A DNA stretch of 64,000 bases from Rhizobium sp. N324 (GTDB lineage Bacteria > Pseudomonadota > Alphaproteobacteria > Rhizobiales > Rhizobiaceae): contig NZ_CP013633.1 of NCBI RefSeq assembly GCF_001664485.1, positions 124,001 through 188,000 on the forward strand, given 5' to 3'. Of this stretch, positions 63,586 through 64,000 are shown one piece after another. The notes under the pieces were generated by a model, which ran no database searches, was not told the origin of the DNA, and saw nothing but the letters and a program-made list of their open reading frames with translations. The translations under genes were made by a program, and so were the position numbers. Numbering within the stretch: the first letter of the stretch is position 1; each line of letters begins with the position of its first letter.

Positions 63586-63695
63586 GCCGTCTCCTTCTTA
63601 GCCACCCGGACGCCGCCCACTGCCGCGACCCGACGGCCGCAAGCTCCTATCCCGCGAACCAGCGTCTAAAATCGTCAGGCATTGACCTCGCGCAG

Positions 63696-63950
63696 CTAGT
63701 GGGGCGTGTTCACCGGCATATTGAAGTGACGCGCGAAGTATTCCGACGGCGTCGTCATGCGGCCCGTGGTGAGAACCAGCGCATCCCCTCGACCGTCGAT
63801 GCTGAAAATCACGCGACTGTGCAGGCTTGCAACCTCCTCCGGCAGATCCTCCCTTAGCATCGCGATGGCGGAAGCCATCGTCCGCCGAGGGCGAACGAGA
63901 ACGATGTCCCGCGCGAACGAGTCGTCGTGCGTAGCATCGAGAGAAGCGTT
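63696..63950 (-). CDS. Hypothetical plasmid protein, start not resolved
   Basis: Open minus-strand frame ending at 63696: INASLDATHDDSFARDIVLV, RPRRTMASAIAMLREDLPEE, VASLHSRVIFSIDGRGDALV and LTTGRMTTPSEYFARHFNMP. The first ATG is at 63878, but the protein-like sequence continues upstream to a TAG near 63978 without ATG, GTG or TTG, so either a rare start is used or the 5' end is damaged. Family not recognised; such genes often accompany ardC on rhizobial plasmids. Confidence 0.5.
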   Translation of the reverse strand, partial: NASLDATHDDSFARDIVLVRPRRTMASAIAMLREDLPEEVASLHSRVIFSIDGRGDALVLTTGRMTTPSEYFARHFNMPVNTPH

Positions 63951-64000
63951 GATGACAGCGGGTCGTCGGATGATCTATTTGGAACTAGCAAAAAATATTG

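Noticed and set aside
1..64000. Search for CRISPR arrays, tRNA/rRNA genes, rep/par genes and phage structural genes
   Set aside because: No regularly spaced repeats, cloverleaf sequences, replication initiators or phage-type proteins were recognised by reading.

Overview
The window looks like an accessory replicon, most likely a large plasmid or plasmid-derived island, of a Rhizobiales alphaproteobacterium (Rhizobium/Agrobacterium type). This rests on the IS66, IS3, IS256 and IS630 content, an ArdC-type antirestriction gene, chemoreceptors ending in a xWxxF tail, ribose-type ABC importers and moderately GC-rich coding sequence. I see no replication, partition, tRNA, rRNA or CRISPR sequences.

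Layout. 1-2024: right part of an IS66 element that cuts a hipBA-like toxin-antitoxin pair (2025-2575). 3122-13210: GntR/FCD regulator, a 3-hydroxyisobutyrate-dehydrogenase-like enzyme, then an operon of a carboxymuconolactone-decarboxylase-like protein, an SCP2-like protein, an alpha/beta hydrolase, a complete sugar-type ABC importer and a succinate-semialdehyde-type dehydrogenase. 13211-16010: graveyard of mobile elements (group II intron RT remnant, a complete IS3-type element, an IS630 remnant). 16361-29219: sensing and signalling block (two chemoreceptors, a broken cheW, an AraC regulator, an SDR-like gene, an orphan binding protein, a PAS-GGDEF-EAL protein). 29559-34558: metallo-hydrolase, zinc alcohol dehydrogenase, second lactonase-like metallo-hydrolase, second GntR regulator, and a fused SCP2-like/hydrolase protein. 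34589-35955: decayed IS256-type element. 36328-46908: SDR, flavin reductase, second CMD protein, RutA-like flavin monooxygenase, third related binding protein, aminotransferase, GFA protein, FMN reductase, RibBA, zinc ADH and a histidine phosphatase. 47164-54610: second complete ABC importer with ADH, ABM-domain protein and type II NADH dehydrogenase. 54907-61884: AraC regulator, chemoreceptor, second PAS-GGDEF-EAL protein, small protein. 62148-63950: groEL fragment, ArdC-like protein, partial hypothetical.

How it fits together. The strongest signal is a shared operator, TTGACAGATTGTCTGAT with the inverted core CAGA-TTG-TCTG, before nearly every catabolic transcription unit from 3.0 to 47.1 kb and (in variant form) before both GntR genes. 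Its 5' half is a sigma70 -35 box, so the two near-identical GntR/FCD regulators probably repress the whole set by blocking RNA polymerase and are released by a pathway intermediate. The regulon holds two importers, a flavin-dependent oxygenase with its own reductases and FMN-precursor enzyme, ester/lactone hydrolases, alcohol and aldehyde dehydrogenases and an NADH dehydrogenase. This reads as a self-contained import-and-oxidation pathway for an unidentified compound, joined to chemotaxis and c-di-GMP genes. The substrate cannot be named from sequence alone.
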